A stretch of 64,000 nucleotides of DNA. Source: Agromyces agglutinans (GTDB lineage Bacteria > Actinomycetota > Actinomycetes > Actinomycetales > Microbacteriaceae). Positions 43,633 through 52,230 of this stretch are shown in pieces. The stretch is from assembly GCF_009647605.1 (NCBI RefSeq), contig NZ_WJIF01000004.1, positions 1 through 64,000 of the forward strand, in the 5' to 3' direction. The notes under the pieces were generated by a model that ran no database searches, was not told the DNA's origin, and saw nothing but the letters and a program-made list of their open reading frames with translations. The position numbers were made by a program, and so were the translations under genes. The number at the start of each line of letters is the position of its first letter. The first letter of the stretch is position 1.

Positions 43633-45324
43633 ATGGGCAGGATCGACGGCAAGGAACTTCCCGCGGCGGACACGCCGCAGCTCGAGCCGCGCGTCATCGT
43701 CAAGGTGCGAGACGACGCACGTGCCGAGTTCACCCGGCGGCGAGCCGAACAGGAGCGGGCTGAGCGCCCGCGTGACGAGGAGCTCGAGCCCGAGGCATCC
43801 GACCCCGGGGTGAGCCTCCTCGATGCGGTCGCGTACGTCGGCGACCTGCTCGCCGCCCGGCAGGACGCGATCGCCGCCGAGGCGCACCTCGAGTCGCTCG
43901 CGCCCGAGCGAGCGGTGGGCGGCGCCGGCCGGCGGGCGCGGTTCGCCGCGTATGCGGCGATCACACTGCACGATGAGGCATCCGCTCGCGAGCTCGCGGC
44001 CGACCTCGACGCACGACCCGACATCGAGACGGCGTACGTCGAGGGCGGTCCGACGCCGCCGCCCGTGGATGCCACCGATGACCCGCTGAGCGGCGACCAG
44101 TCGTACCTCGACGCGGCACCCGCCGGCATCGATGCGCGATGGGCGTGGGATCTCAGCGACGGATCGGGCATCGGATTCGTCGACCTCGAGCAGGGATGGA
44201 CGCGTAACCACGAGGACCTCGCGGCGGCCGGCATCACGATCATCTCGGGCGTGAGCATGGCGTACCACGGGCACGGCACCGCGGTGCTCGGCGAGGTCGT
44301 CGGCGTCGACAACGCGCTCGGGGTCATCGGCATCGCGCCGGGGGCATCCGCTCGCGTGGTGTCGCAGTTCCGCACATCGACGACGTACAGCACGTCGGCG
44401 GCGATCATCTCGGCGGCCGACGCGATGTCGCCGGGCGACGTGCTGCTGCTCGAGGCGCAGACCATCGTCGGGGATTCGGACTACCTGCCGGTCGAGGTCG
44501 AGTCGGCCGTCTTCGACGCGATCCGCGACGCGACGGATGCCGGCATCGTCGTGGTCGAGGCGGCCGGCAACGGCTCCACCGACCTCGACGCGTTCACGGA
44601 TGCGGCCGGCAAGCACGTGCTGAAGCGCGGCGACGCCGACTTCCGCGACTCGGGCGCGATCATGGTGGGCGCTGCGTCGTCGTCGGCACCGCACAGCCGG
44701 CTCGGCTTCTCGAACTTCGGCAGCCGAATCGACTGCTACGGCTGGGGGCAGGGCATCACGACCACCGGCGACGGGTGGACGGGCACCTCGACGACGGAGT
44801 ACACGGCGTTCTTCGGCGGCACGTCGGGCGCGAGCCCGATCGTCTCGGGTGCGGCGGTGCTGCTGCAGAGCTGGCACCGCGATCGCGAGGGCTGGGCGAT
44901 GAGCCCGGACGATGTGCGCACCTGGCTGTCGTCATCGATCAATACGCCCAGTGCGAACCCGTCGACCGACCGCATCGGCGTGATGCCGAACCTGCGCGCG
45001 ATCATCGAGGCGTTCGTCGAAGACGACCGGTTCGACATCGATCCCGACAAGTACTCGCTGTGGGTCTACATCCTGTTCGGCCTGCTGAACGATGCTCCGG
45101 GCGTGATCTGGGTGCCGGGGAAGGGCCCGGTGCCCGTCGATCCCGAGTGGCGCAGTCTCGGTCAGGCGCAGCGGCGCCTGCTCGTCACGGAGTTGGCCAC
45201 GCAGGTGGGCGGCCTCGAGCGAGCGGGCAAGCGGTTGACCGTGCGCGAGGCCGACCGAATCGGGGCGGTCTCGCTCGGCGAGGTGCTGCGGCGGTCGGCG
45301 GCGCAGGTGCGCGGGGGTGGGTGA
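43633..45324 (+). CDS. S8 (subtilisin-like) serine peptidase without signal peptide
   Basis: 563 residues. The catalytic triad is visible: Asp184 (GFVDLEQGW), His214 (HGHGTAVLG) and Ser398 (GGTSGASPIV), with oxyanion Asn313 (EAAGNGS). Residues 15-140 look like a propeptide (VIVKVRDDARAEF ... ARPDIETAYVE). There is no signal sequence or membrane anchor, which is unusual for a subtilase, so it is either cytoplasmic or exported unconventionally. The last 120 residues, after the peptidase, are helical (QRRLLVTELATQVGGLERAGKRLT). Immediately convergent is a small membrane protein gene. Confidence 0.82.
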   Translation: MGRIDGKELPAADTPQLEPRVIVKVRDDARAEFTRRRAEQERAERPRDEELEPEASDPGVSLLDAVAYVGDLLAARQDAIAAEAHLESLAPERAVGGAGRRARFAAYAAITLHDEASARELAADLDARPDIETAYVEGGPTPPPVDATDDPLSGDQSYLDAAPAGIDARWAWDLSDGSGIGFVDLEQGWTRNHEDLAAAGITIISGVSMAYHGHGTAVLGEVVGVDNALGVIGIAPGASARVVSQFRTSTTYSTSAAIISAADAMSPGDVLLLEAQTIVGDSDYLPVEVESAVFDAIRDATDAGIVVVEAAGNGSTDLDAFTDAAGKHVLKRGDADFRDSGAIMVGAASSSAPHSRLGFSNFGSRIDCYGWGQGITTTGDGWTGTSTTEYTAFFGGTSGASPIVSGAAVLLQSWHRDREGWAMSPDDVRTWLSSSINTPSANPSTDRIGVMPNLRAIIEAFVEDDRFDIDPDKYSLWVYILFGLLNDAPGVIWVPGKGPVPVDPEWRSLGQAQRRLLVTELATQVGGLERAGKRLTVREADRIGAVSLGEVLRRSAAQVRGGG

Positions 45325-45350
45325 GGGTGTCGGACGTGTTGTGGGGTGCG

Positions 45351-46019
45351 CTATTCCGCATCCTCGACGAAGGGCGGGATGGTGTATTCGGCCCACGGAG
45401 AAGCCCGCCCGTATCGCTCGTCGAGCGCGACTCCACGCTCGACGGAACTCATCGCGGGAAGCTTTGACAGTCCGTACGCAGCTTCGTCGATCAGCGCGCC
45501 GGCGGCGAGGTCGACGCCGAACAGCGTTCGCGAGGTCGTGATCTCAGGCGCTCGGCATTCGAACCACACCGTCACGTAGGCGATGCTGGTGATCTCGTAT
45601 TCAGGCCGGATCGTCACGGCAACCTGAGATTCATGGTTGTGGCCCGGGTCGAGCGCCCAGACCTCGCCACCGGGTTCGACGATGGTGGCGTAGTACATGA
45701 TCGGTGCACCGTCCAGCGTGGTGTACCCCCATTTCGTCAGGCATCCGCGCAGCTGCTCTTCGCCAGTGTTGTGCAAGGCGTAGCTCACGCGGAGCGTTGC
45801 GGAGTCGGGTGGGGTGGCGTCCTCGATCCAGCCGTTGTACACCTCCGTGTCGGCATCCAAGCTCGGCTGCTGCGAGCGGCTCAGATCGAGCGATGCCTGA
45901 CTGATCTCGAGCGCACGCTGGGTCTGCACGAACGACACGATGAGTGCGACGACGCTGACGAGCAGGGCTCCGGCGGCGACGAGGTTCGCAATGAGGGACG
46001 ACTTCGAGTGCTGAATCAC
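45351..46019 (-). CDS. Single-pass membrane protein of unknown function
   Basis: 222 residues. One N-terminal transmembrane helix (SLIANLVAAGALLVSVVALIVSFV) is followed by an extracytoplasmic beta-rich domain with VSYALHNTGEEQLRGC and VTIRPEYEITSIAYVTVWFEC. GTG start with strong AAGGAGG about 7 nt upstream. It resembles no family I can name. It is convergent with the S8 peptidase, so a role as its partner is possible but unsupported. Confidence 0.65.
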   Translation of the reverse strand: MIQHSKSSLIANLVAAGALLVSVVALIVSFVQTQRALEISQASLDLSRSQQPSLDADTEVYNGWIEDATPPDSATLRVSYALHNTGEEQLRGCLTKWGYTTLDGAPIMYYATIVEPGGEVWALDPGHNHESQVAVTIRPEYEITSIAYVTVWFECRAPEITTSRTLFGVDLAAGALIDEAAYGLSKLPAMSSVERGVALDERYGRASPWAEYTIPPFVEDAE

Positions 46020-46209
46020 CGCGCTCCTCCTTCCGCTGGTCCCGCTACGAACGCCCGACTGACGGCACGTGACGCAGGCGCATGAGTCCGTCTGCGGCGA
46101 TCACCATACTGATCGGATGGTCGGCCTCGCTGGCCCCAGAACGGGAGGTTTCGGCGCAGGAACTCCCAGCCCTCAGCGCGCTCCCAGCGGCGCCCCTAGG
46201 ATCGAGGTC

Positions 46210-47571
46210 ATGGCCGGATTCTGGGGCAAGAGGAAGCGCGAGGAGCAGGAGCTCCAAGCCCAAGACGCCGACCTCGCGCAGCGCGCGAAGAGCGCCCTGG
46301 TCGCGGCCGACGAGCGGGTGCGCGTCACCGCCGACGAGCTCGTCTTCGCCGAGGCCGAGCTCGGGTCCGAGGCGACCGCCGACCTGCGCACCGCGCTCGC
46401 GTCGGTGCGCGAGCACCTGGGCGAGGCGTTCCGGCTGAACCAGCTGAACCACGACGAGATCCCCGACACCGCCGAAGAGCTGCGTTCGCGCAATGCCCGC
46501 ATCGCTCAGCTGTGCGACTGGGCGGAAGACCTGCTCGACGAGCGCACCTCCGCGCTCGCGGAGAAGATCGCGCGGGCGCGCCGGGCTCCCGAGATCATCG
46601 CCGGCGTGCGGGCGGATGCCTCGCGCCTGCGTTCGCGCATCCCTCACGCCCGCGAGACGATCGAGCGGCTCGCCGCGCGGTACTCGCACGAGGCGCTCGC
46701 GCAGGTCGAGTCCAACCCGGCCGAGGCCGAGCAGCTGCTCGGATTCGCCGAGCACAGCTCGGGCGTGGCCGAGCGCCGGCGCGAAGCCGGTCAGCGCGAG
46801 CAGGCCAACCTCGCGCTCGAGGCATCCACCGAGTCCGTGCGTCGCGCGGCGGCCCTGCTCGACGCGGTCGAGACGTTCGAGGTCGAGGCGCTGCGCGCCG
46901 AGTCGACGCTCGCGGCGATCGTCGAGGACTCCCGGGGCGACATCGCGGTCGCGCTCAACGAGCCGTACAACGCCGGCGTCACGGCCGCGATCACGCAACT
47001 GCAGGGTGCGCTCGCCGCCCTTCCGGCGGCGGGCGTCAACGTCGACCCGTTCACGCAGCTCAACCGCCTGCGCGAGGCGAATGCCGGTCTGGATGCCGCA
47101 ATCGCCGCCGCCCGCGAGCGCGCTGCGCGCCCGATTCCCCCGCTCGAGCACGTGCAGCACGCGATCGACGACGCCGACCGGCAGCTCGCGGTTGCGAGCA
47201 ACGTGATCGCCGGGCACCGCGGCTGGATCGGCGCCGACGCCCGCACCCGGCTCGCGGAGTCGGAGCGCATCCGCCTCGACCTCGACCGCTTCCTCGGCGC
47301 GCCGGCGGCGACCATCACCGTCATCGACGAGGACCACCGCGAGCAGGCGATGGCCATGGCCCGGCGGGTCGCGTACCTCGCGGGCGAGGCGCTGCAGCTC
47401 GCGCAGCGCGACATCGACTCGTCGCGCCCGCAGGACCCGTACGGCGGAGGCGGCAACTGGGGCGGCGGCCCTGGCTGGGGCGGCGGTCGTCGCGGCGGCG
47501 GTGGCGACATGATGGGCGGCATCCTCGGCGGCCTCGTCATCGGCAGCGTGCTGGACGGCATCTTCGACTGA
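46210..47571 (+). CDS. Long coiled-coil protein with Gly-rich C-terminus
   Basis: 453 residues, predominantly Ala/Glu/Arg-rich helices (about 30-400) predicted as coiled coil. It ends in a Gly/Trp-rich segment and a hydrophobic tail (GGILGGLVIGSVLDGIF). The tail and helical part resemble the C-terminal halves of actinobacterial TPM-domain proteins, but no TPM domain or transmembrane helix is present. TAGGAT lies 7 nt before ATG, so a leaderless mRNA is likely. A shorter paralog is at 49330. Function unknown. Confidence 0.65.
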   Translation: MAGFWGKRKREEQELQAQDADLAQRAKSALVAADERVRVTADELVFAEAELGSEATADLRTALASVREHLGEAFRLNQLNHDEIPDTAEELRSRNARIAQLCDWAEDLLDERTSALAEKIARARRAPEIIAGVRADASRLRSRIPHARETIERLAARYSHEALAQVESNPAEAEQLLGFAEHSSGVAERRREAGQREQANLALEASTESVRRAAALLDAVETFEVEALRAESTLAAIVEDSRGDIAVALNEPYNAGVTAAITQLQGALAALPAAGVNVDPFTQLNRLREANAGLDAAIAAARERAARPIPPLEHVQHAIDDADRQLAVASNVIAGHRGWIGADARTRLAESERIRLDLDRFLGAPAATITVIDEDHREQAMAMARRVAYLAGEALQLAQRDIDSSRPQDPYGGGGNWGGGPGWGGGRRGGGGDMMGGILGGLVIGSVLDGIFD

Positions 47572-47590
47572 GCCTTCGCACCACCCCGGC

Positions 47591-47709
47591 GGTCGAGGAG
47601 GCGCGCCAGCGCCGCCCATCTCGTCGGTCGAGTAGGCGCGCCAGCGCCGTATCGAGACCTGGTGACCCGGTCTCGATACGCGTGCTCCTTCGTCGCTCGC
47701 TACTCGACC
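47591..47709. repeat. Dispersed palindromic repeat cluster between convergent genes
   Basis: GGTCGAG-AGGCGCGCCAGCGCC occurs twice (47591-47613, 47626-47648). A palindrome follows: CGTATCGAGACC (47648-47659) with GGTCTCGATACG (47669-47680). CTACTCGACC (47700-47709) closes an outer arm against GGTCGAGTAG. The inner part matches the copy in the thiED linker at 6191. It may also serve as a terminator for both neighbours. Confidence 0.7.
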
Positions 47710-47722
47710 GCCGCGCGGAGCA

Positions 47723-48565
47723 TCAGCAGCCCGGCCCAGTCGGCCGCTCGTTGCAGTCGCCCGCGACGAGCACCGTGTCGAACTCGCCCACCAGCACGCT
47801 CCGCACCGGCGCCGGAACGTCGAGCGTGCCATCGATCGTGCGCCACACCGACCCGTTGAACCGGTACTCCGCGGTGAACGTGACCGTCGGCTGCACCTGG
47901 AACGTGCCCCGCTCGTCGAAGACGAGACTCGTGTCGGTCGCCGAGAACTCGCGTGCGCCGAGCTGCGCCCACGTCGCGCCTGGTGATCCGGATGCCACGC
48001 TGCCGCCATCACTCGACGCCCACGCGTAGCCCACCGGCGTGAACCGCACCTCGGCCGGACGGCCGAGCAGGCTACCCGCAAGCGTCTGCGCCGTGGCACC
48101 CGACACGAAGTTCGCCGGAAGCCCGACCACCGCCCACCCATCGGGCTCCATGACATCGGCCGGGATCGCCGGCCGGAACGACGCGATATCCCGAAGGGTC
48201 ACGGTCGGCTCACCTTCAACCGGCGGCACCGGAACGGCTGGGTCGCGCACGCACGGGTTGTTCGGGTCGCGAACCAGGCAGAAGTCGTCGATGGGTGGGG
48301 CCGGCGGCGCCACTGCTCCGCCGCCTGAACCCGGCTCCTCGTCCCCGCCGCTGGCCCCATCCGGCGCTCCAGTCGACGAACCCGTGTCGCCCACGAGTTC
48401 ACCGATCAGGTCAACGGCGTCATCATTCACTTCGCCCGAAGTCGGGGAGCACAGTCCGGCATGGAACAGAGCGATCGAACACGCGGAGGCCGGTTGCGCG
48501 ACTATGAGCGCGCCGAGCACTCCTGCGACCACGCCAGCGGTTAGCAGAAATCGTCGCCGGACCAT
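47723..48565 (-). CDS. Secreted protein of unknown function
   Basis: 280 residues. A signal peptide (RRRFLLTAGVVAGVLGALIVAQPASAC) is followed by a Gly/Pro/Ala-rich spacer, then a C-terminal beta-rich domain (GYAWASSDGG, VQPTVTFTAEYRFNGSVWRTIDGTLDV) and a Cys-containing end. The ATG lies within the last 25 bases of the lipoprotein gene upstream, so the two form a coupled pair. Similar lipoprotein-secreted pairs seem common in related actinobacteria, but I cannot name a function. Confidence 0.65.
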   Translation of the reverse strand: MVRRRFLLTAGVVAGVLGALIVAQPASACSIALFHAGLCSPTSGEVNDDAVDLIGELVGDTGSSTGAPDGASGGDEEPGSGGGAVAPPAPPIDDFCLVRDPNNPCVRDPAVPVPPVEGEPTVTLRDIASFRPAIPADVMEPDGWAVVGLPANFVSGATAQTLAGSLLGRPAEVRFTPVGYAWASSDGGSVASGSPGATWAQLGAREFSATDTSLVFDERGTFQVQPTVTFTAEYRFNGSVWRTIDGTLDVPAPVRSVLVGEFDTVLVAGDCNERPTGPGC

Positions 48566-49131
48566 GGGTCAATCCCGTCAACCAACAGCACCTTTGAGTT
48601 GGGCACCGCCTCAAGTTGGACAACGACCGGGTTGCGGAGCGGGCGATCGCTCGGAGTTACGTCGGCGCCGCCTGGCCCGATGAGTGTTGAGTTGCTCACG
48701 TCAATGCATGCATAGATGGAGACAATCGCTGTGCTACCCGAATCATCATTGGACACCAGGCTGGTCGTGTCGATCGAGCTAGAGCCCTCGGTTCGCACAC
48801 CTTCCTTTGCGAAGGCATCGAACTCGGCGATCAACTCTGCCGCGTATTCCTCAGTGACTACCTCTCGGATACGGTCACTGCCGGTGCCACCTTCGTTGGT
48901 GATGGCGTCAGACACGACCGCATACGACTTCACCGCGCTCACCGCGGCCGAGAGCGCCTCCTCGTCCGACGCGAAGATGGGCTCGACCTCGGGTTCCGCC
49001 GAGGCACTCGCTGACACGTCGGGACTGGGCTCAGGCTCGGACCCGCCGCCGCAGGCGGCGAGTCCGAGCACGAGCAGCACGGCGACCCCGAGAACCGGGG
49101 GGAGGGGGACTCGTCGGGACCTGCCGGGCAT
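48541..49131 (-). CDS. Lipoprotein of unknown function
   Basis: 196 residues. A signal peptide with lipobox LAAC (Cys at about residue 26) is followed by a Ser/Glu/Pro-rich linker and a helical region (DEEALSAAVSAVKSYAVVSDAI). A small domain ends with VLLVDGIDPWSGDDFC. The final WSGDDFC segment is also coding, in another frame, for the start of the next gene. GTG 49140 is an alternative start. Confidence 0.68.
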   Translation of the reverse strand: MPGRSRRVPLPPVLGVAVLLVLGLAACGGGSEPEPSPDVSASASAEPEVEPIFASDEEALSAAVSAVKSYAVVSDAITNEGGTGSDRIREVVTEEYAAELIAEFDAFAKEGVRTEGSSSIDTTSLVSNDDSGSTAIVSIYACIDVSNSTLIGPGGADVTPSDRPLRNPVVVQLEAVPNSKVLLVDGIDPWSGDDFC

Positions 49132-49329
49132 GCGGTCCACCGTAAACGAACCCGCGCGCCCACCCACCCGGTTCTGCACAACCCCGATCGGGTGTCCAGT
49201 TGCGGCTAGTTCGGAGCGTCTGCACTCGCCACAAGTGGACACTCGCCCGGGAGCGGTAACGAGCGCCCGCCGCCACCACCTCGAGTCGAGCCCATGGCGA
49301 CCACCGCCGCGCGATCCTAGGATGAACCC

Positions 49330-50193
49330 ATGGCCGGGTTCTTGGCCGGGCGCAGGCGGGGTGCGCCGCAACACGAAGTCCACGACGCCGATGTGGCGCG
49401 GCGGGCGGCGTCGGCCCTGCTCGCAGCCGACGAGCACATTCGCCTCGCCACCGACGACCTCGGATTCGCCGAGGCGGAGCTCGGCCCCGAAGCGACCGCT
49501 CGCCTGACCCACGCGCTCGCCGCGGCGCGCCGCGTGCTGCGCGACGCGTTCCGGCTGAACCGGCTGAACCTCGATGCGCAGCCGACCGCCCCCGACCTCG
49601 TACGCGCCCGCAACGCGCGCATCGTCCGGGCGTGCGAGTGGATCGAGGAGATCCTCGACCACGAGGCATCCGCACTCGCCGATCAGGTCGCACGCGTTCG
49701 CCGCGGTGCTCCGCCGGACGCGCCGGTCGCCGCCGATCCGTTCGCCAACGAGGCGTATTGGCCCGTGCTCGACGACGAGCAGGTCGAGACGGATGCCTCG
49801 CCTCACGCGGCACACACGAACTCGCCGCACCGGATGCCGCTCCCCAGCGTCGTGCACATCCACGTGCACCTGCACCAGATGATCGAGGCCGCCGATCGAC
49901 GGCTCGACATCGCTCGCGATGCCGTCGCGGCGCATCCCGGCCGGGTCGGCCCGGCGGCCCTCGCCTGTCTGGCCGAGTCCGAGCACCTCCGCCGGGTTCT
50001 CGCCCACAGCCTCGGCCAGCCGCTCGACGGCGACGTCGACGGGCGCGCGGCGACCATCGTGGTGGTGGAGCCCGATCACCGCGAGCGGGTGCTGGCGCTG
50101 GCGCAGCGCGTCGCCGGTCTCGCGAACGAGGCCGCGGAGTTGGCGCGGCGCGACCTCCGCGAGCCGCTCCCCGTCGAGCGCCTCGGCGACTGA
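49330..50193 (+). CDS. Coiled-coil protein, shortened paralog of the protein at 46210
   Basis: 287 residues. The first 115 residues match the 46210 protein closely (MAGF, AALLAADEHIRLATDDLGFAEAELG, FRLNRLN, RNARIVRACEWIEEILDH). The last 100 match its C-terminal helices (AADRRLDIARDAVAAHPGRVG, LAESEHLRRVLAHSLG, DHRERVLALAQRVAGLA). About 150 central residues and the Gly-rich tail are missing, replaced by a His/Pro-rich stretch (PSVVHIHVHLHQMIE). TAGGAT lies 6 nt before ATG. Function unknown. Confidence 0.65.
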   Translation: MAGFLAGRRRGAPQHEVHDADVARRAASALLAADEHIRLATDDLGFAEAELGPEATARLTHALAAARRVLRDAFRLNRLNLDAQPTAPDLVRARNARIVRACEWIEEILDHEASALADQVARVRRGAPPDAPVAADPFANEAYWPVLDDEQVETDASPHAAHTNSPHRMPLPSVVHIHVHLHQMIEAADRRLDIARDAVAAHPGRVGPAALACLAESEHLRRVLAHSLGQPLDGDVDGRAATIVVVEPDHRERVLALAQRVAGLANEAAELARRDLREPLPVERLGD

Positions 50194-50263
50194 GCGCGCC
50201 GGCGAACGGGTGCGCCGCCCAGGCCGAGCCCACCCAAGCGGCCCAGCCCCGTACCCTCGATCC

Positions 50264-50605
50264 ATGCCCGCGATCGAACGCCTCTTCAGCTACGGCACGC
50301 TCCGTCTTCCGCAGGTGCAGCGCCGACTCTTCGGCACCGAACTGCCGACGACGGCCGACGCGCTCGTGGGATGGCGGCTGCGGATGCTCCGCATCGCCGA
50401 CGCCGAGGTCGTCGCCCTGAGCGGCGAGGCGGAGCATCCCATTCTCGAACGCACCGGCGACCCGGCCGACCGCGTCGACGGCGCCGTGCTCGAGCTCTCC
50501 GAGGCGCAGCTCGCGGCGGCCGACGACTACGAGGTCGACGACTACCGCCGCATGCGCGCGCAGCTCGCCTCGGGCGGGGAGGCGTGGGTGTACGCGGCGG
50601 GGTGA
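50264..50605 (+). CDS. Gamma-glutamylcyclotransferase-like (AIG2-type) protein
   Basis: 113 residues. FSYGTLRLPQVQRRLFG carries the conserved YGxLR substrate loop. ALVGWRLRML and VDGAVLELSEAQLAAADDYEVDDYRRM supply the second strand and the DxYE-type motif of GGCT/AIG2 proteins. It may act on gamma-glutamyl amines or peptides. TACCCT lies exactly 6 nt before ATG. Confidence 0.82.
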   Translation: MPAIERLFSYGTLRLPQVQRRLFGTELPTTADALVGWRLRMLRIADAEVVALSGEAEHPILERTGDPADRVDGAVLELSEAQLAAADDYEVDDYRRMRAQLASGGEAWVYAAG

Positions 50606-50620
50606 CCCGGCCGACGGATT

Positions 50621-50656
50621 CTGACACAAGGGTGTCTGAACTGTTACCCTAGTGTC
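50621..50656 (+). promoter_or_regulatory. Leaderless promoter of the toxin-antitoxin-like pair with GTGTC operator repeats
   Basis: CTGACA (50621-50626), 18 nt, TACCCT (50645-50650), 6 nt, ATG. The inverted pair GACAC-AAGG-GTGTC (50623-50636) overlaps the -35, and a third GTGTC (50652-50656) abuts the start codon. This suits autorepression by the HTH protein encoded next. Confidence 0.62.
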
Positions 50657-51310
50657 ATGGCTTACGGAGTGCGCGAGTACGCGGACAAGCTCGGCGTGTC
50701 CCGCGCCGCCGCGTACAAGCGTGTGCGAAGCGGCCGCATCGGCGCGTATCGAGCGGGGTCGCAATGGGTCGTCCCGCCGGAAGCGATCGGCCTGCCGCTT
50801 CCCTCGTCTCGGCCGTTGTCGCCCGAGAATGCCATCAGGTTCCTCGTGTCGCTGTCCGGCCTCGAGGCTGAAGTGCCAGACGCGGTGGCACGCCGTCGCA
50901 TCGCCGAGAAGATCGCGCGCGTTCGCGACGGTTCGGTCGACGCGCGCCTCCTGTGGAGCTGGGTTCGCGCGCGGTCGCCGAGGCTCGCGCTGAGCGCCAG
51001 TGCCGCCGACCTCCCCGATCTCCTCCAAGATGCGCGCCTGGCGCGATCGGGACTCTCCGACCCACGAGCGGGGATCGCGGCATCCGGCGTTGTCGAAGGC
51101 TACGTGTCGCCGGCTGTCGCCGACGCGCTGGCGAGGGAGTATCTGCTCGTCGAGAGTGACCGACCGAATGTCTGGCTCCATGTTGCCGACATTCCGCGCG
51201 AGGAATCGGGTGCGGTGCCGATCGGCTTCGTCATCGCCGACCTGCTCGACCACGCCGGCCCCCGCGAGATCGGCCAGGCCGCGCATCTGCTCGCCGAGTT
51301 TTCGCGATGA
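50657..51310 (+). CDS. HTH protein, probable antitoxin of an AbiE-like pair
   Basis: 217 residues. The N-terminus is an excisionase-type HTH (REYADKLGVSRAAAYKRVRSGRIGAYRAGSQWVVP). The rest is a compact domain with a C-terminal WLHVADIPREESGAVPIGFVIADLLD segment like AbiEi-type antitoxins that pair with nucleotidyltransferases. Stop and next start overlap (ATGA). The operator in the promoter suggests it controls its own operon. Confidence 0.7.
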   Translation: MAYGVREYADKLGVSRAAAYKRVRSGRIGAYRAGSQWVVPPEAIGLPLPSSRPLSPENAIRFLVSLSGLEAEVPDAVARRRIAEKIARVRDGSVDARLLWSWVRARSPRLALSASAADLPDLLQDARLARSGLSDPRAGIAASGVVEGYVSPAVADALAREYLLVESDRPNVWLHVADIPREESGAVPIGFVIADLLDHAGPREIGQAAHLLAEFSR

Positions 51311-52041
51311 CGGATCACGCCCCGCTCGTCATCCTTCCGCCGCTCGGCGAGGGTGCCGGCGAGTCGTGGAGCGGGCTGCTCGACCTCTCCGACGCTGTGC
51401 CTGAGGGCTGGTGTCTGATCGGCGGTTTCATGGTCTTGCTGCATTGCATCGAACGCGGCGCCGCTCCCACGCGTCCGACCGACGACGGAGACGCCGTCGT
51501 CGACCTGCGCGCACGGCCTACGATGCTCCGCGAACTCACTGCCGCGCTCGTGAGCGTCGGCTTCGCAGCAGACGGAATCACGGCGGACGGTCACCAGCAC
51601 CGGTGGATGAGGGGACGGGCGAAGATCGATGTCCTGATCCCTGACGGAATCGGAGAGCGGGCGGCGAGCGCCACGGGCATCGGTGGCGCAACCACCCTGC
51701 AGGCACCCGGCACCACGCAGGCGCTCGGCCGGGCGCAGCCAGTGCGCGTGCAGCACGGCAGTCGCGTCGGCCGTATCGATCGCCCGACCATGCTCGGCGC
51801 GCTCGTCGCCAAGGCGGCGGCGCTCGAAATCGCCGACGGCGTGCGCGGACAACGACACATCATCGACTTCTGCAACCTCGCACCACTCGTCGCCCGTGCC
51901 GACCTCATCGGGCCGACCCCGAAGGATCGACAGCGTCTTCGGCGGATGCTGGCGAAGGCGGAACAGCATCCGGGAATCATCGCGAGCGTGGATGGCGCTG
52001 CCGACGGCCTCCGCCGAATTGCGATGGCGATCGATGCCTGA
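51307..52041 (+). CDS. Nucleotidyltransferase-fold protein, probable AbiEii-like toxin
   Basis: 244 residues. The motif GWCLIGGFMVLLHCIERGAAPTRPTDDGDAVVDLR fits the minimal nucleotidyltransferase pattern GG-x(n)-R-x-T-D-D-D/x-D with paired acids. KIDVLIPDGIG may supply the third. The type IV TA toxins AbiEii/MenT-like use this fold to modify tRNA or proteins, but the target here is unknown. It is translationally coupled to the HTH gene. Confidence 0.68.
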   Translation: MTDHAPLVILPPLGEGAGESWSGLLDLSDAVPEGWCLIGGFMVLLHCIERGAAPTRPTDDGDAVVDLRARPTMLRELTAALVSVGFAADGITADGHQHRWMRGRAKIDVLIPDGIGERAASATGIGGATTLQAPGTTQALGRAQPVRVQHGSRVGRIDRPTMLGALVAKAAALEIADGVRGQRHIIDFCNLAPLVARADLIGPTPKDRQRLRRMLAKAEQHPGIIASVDGAADGLRRIAMAIDA

Positions 52042-52186
52042 CGAGCTATCTCAATTTGTCCCGAGACCGATGGGAGCGACGTACGCGCCAGCCCACGTGA
52101 ACCAGGCTTCGGTCACCGAACCGAGCCCTGGACGGGTTCGTCGGTAGAAACGTGGTTCCAACGTGCGATGAGCCGGGCATGCCGAA

Positions 52187-52211
52187 GGCCGGCCACGGTC
52201 GGTGACCGGCC
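52187..52211. terminator. Terminator hairpin between the TA-like pair and the convergent PH-domain gene
   Basis: GGCCGGCCAC (52187-52196) pairs with GTGACCGGCC (52202-52211), 9 of 10 with one wobble. The rest of the space 52042-52230 shows nothing else recognisable. Confidence 0.55.
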
Positions 52212-52230
52212 CTCGTCCCGCCACGATGCG

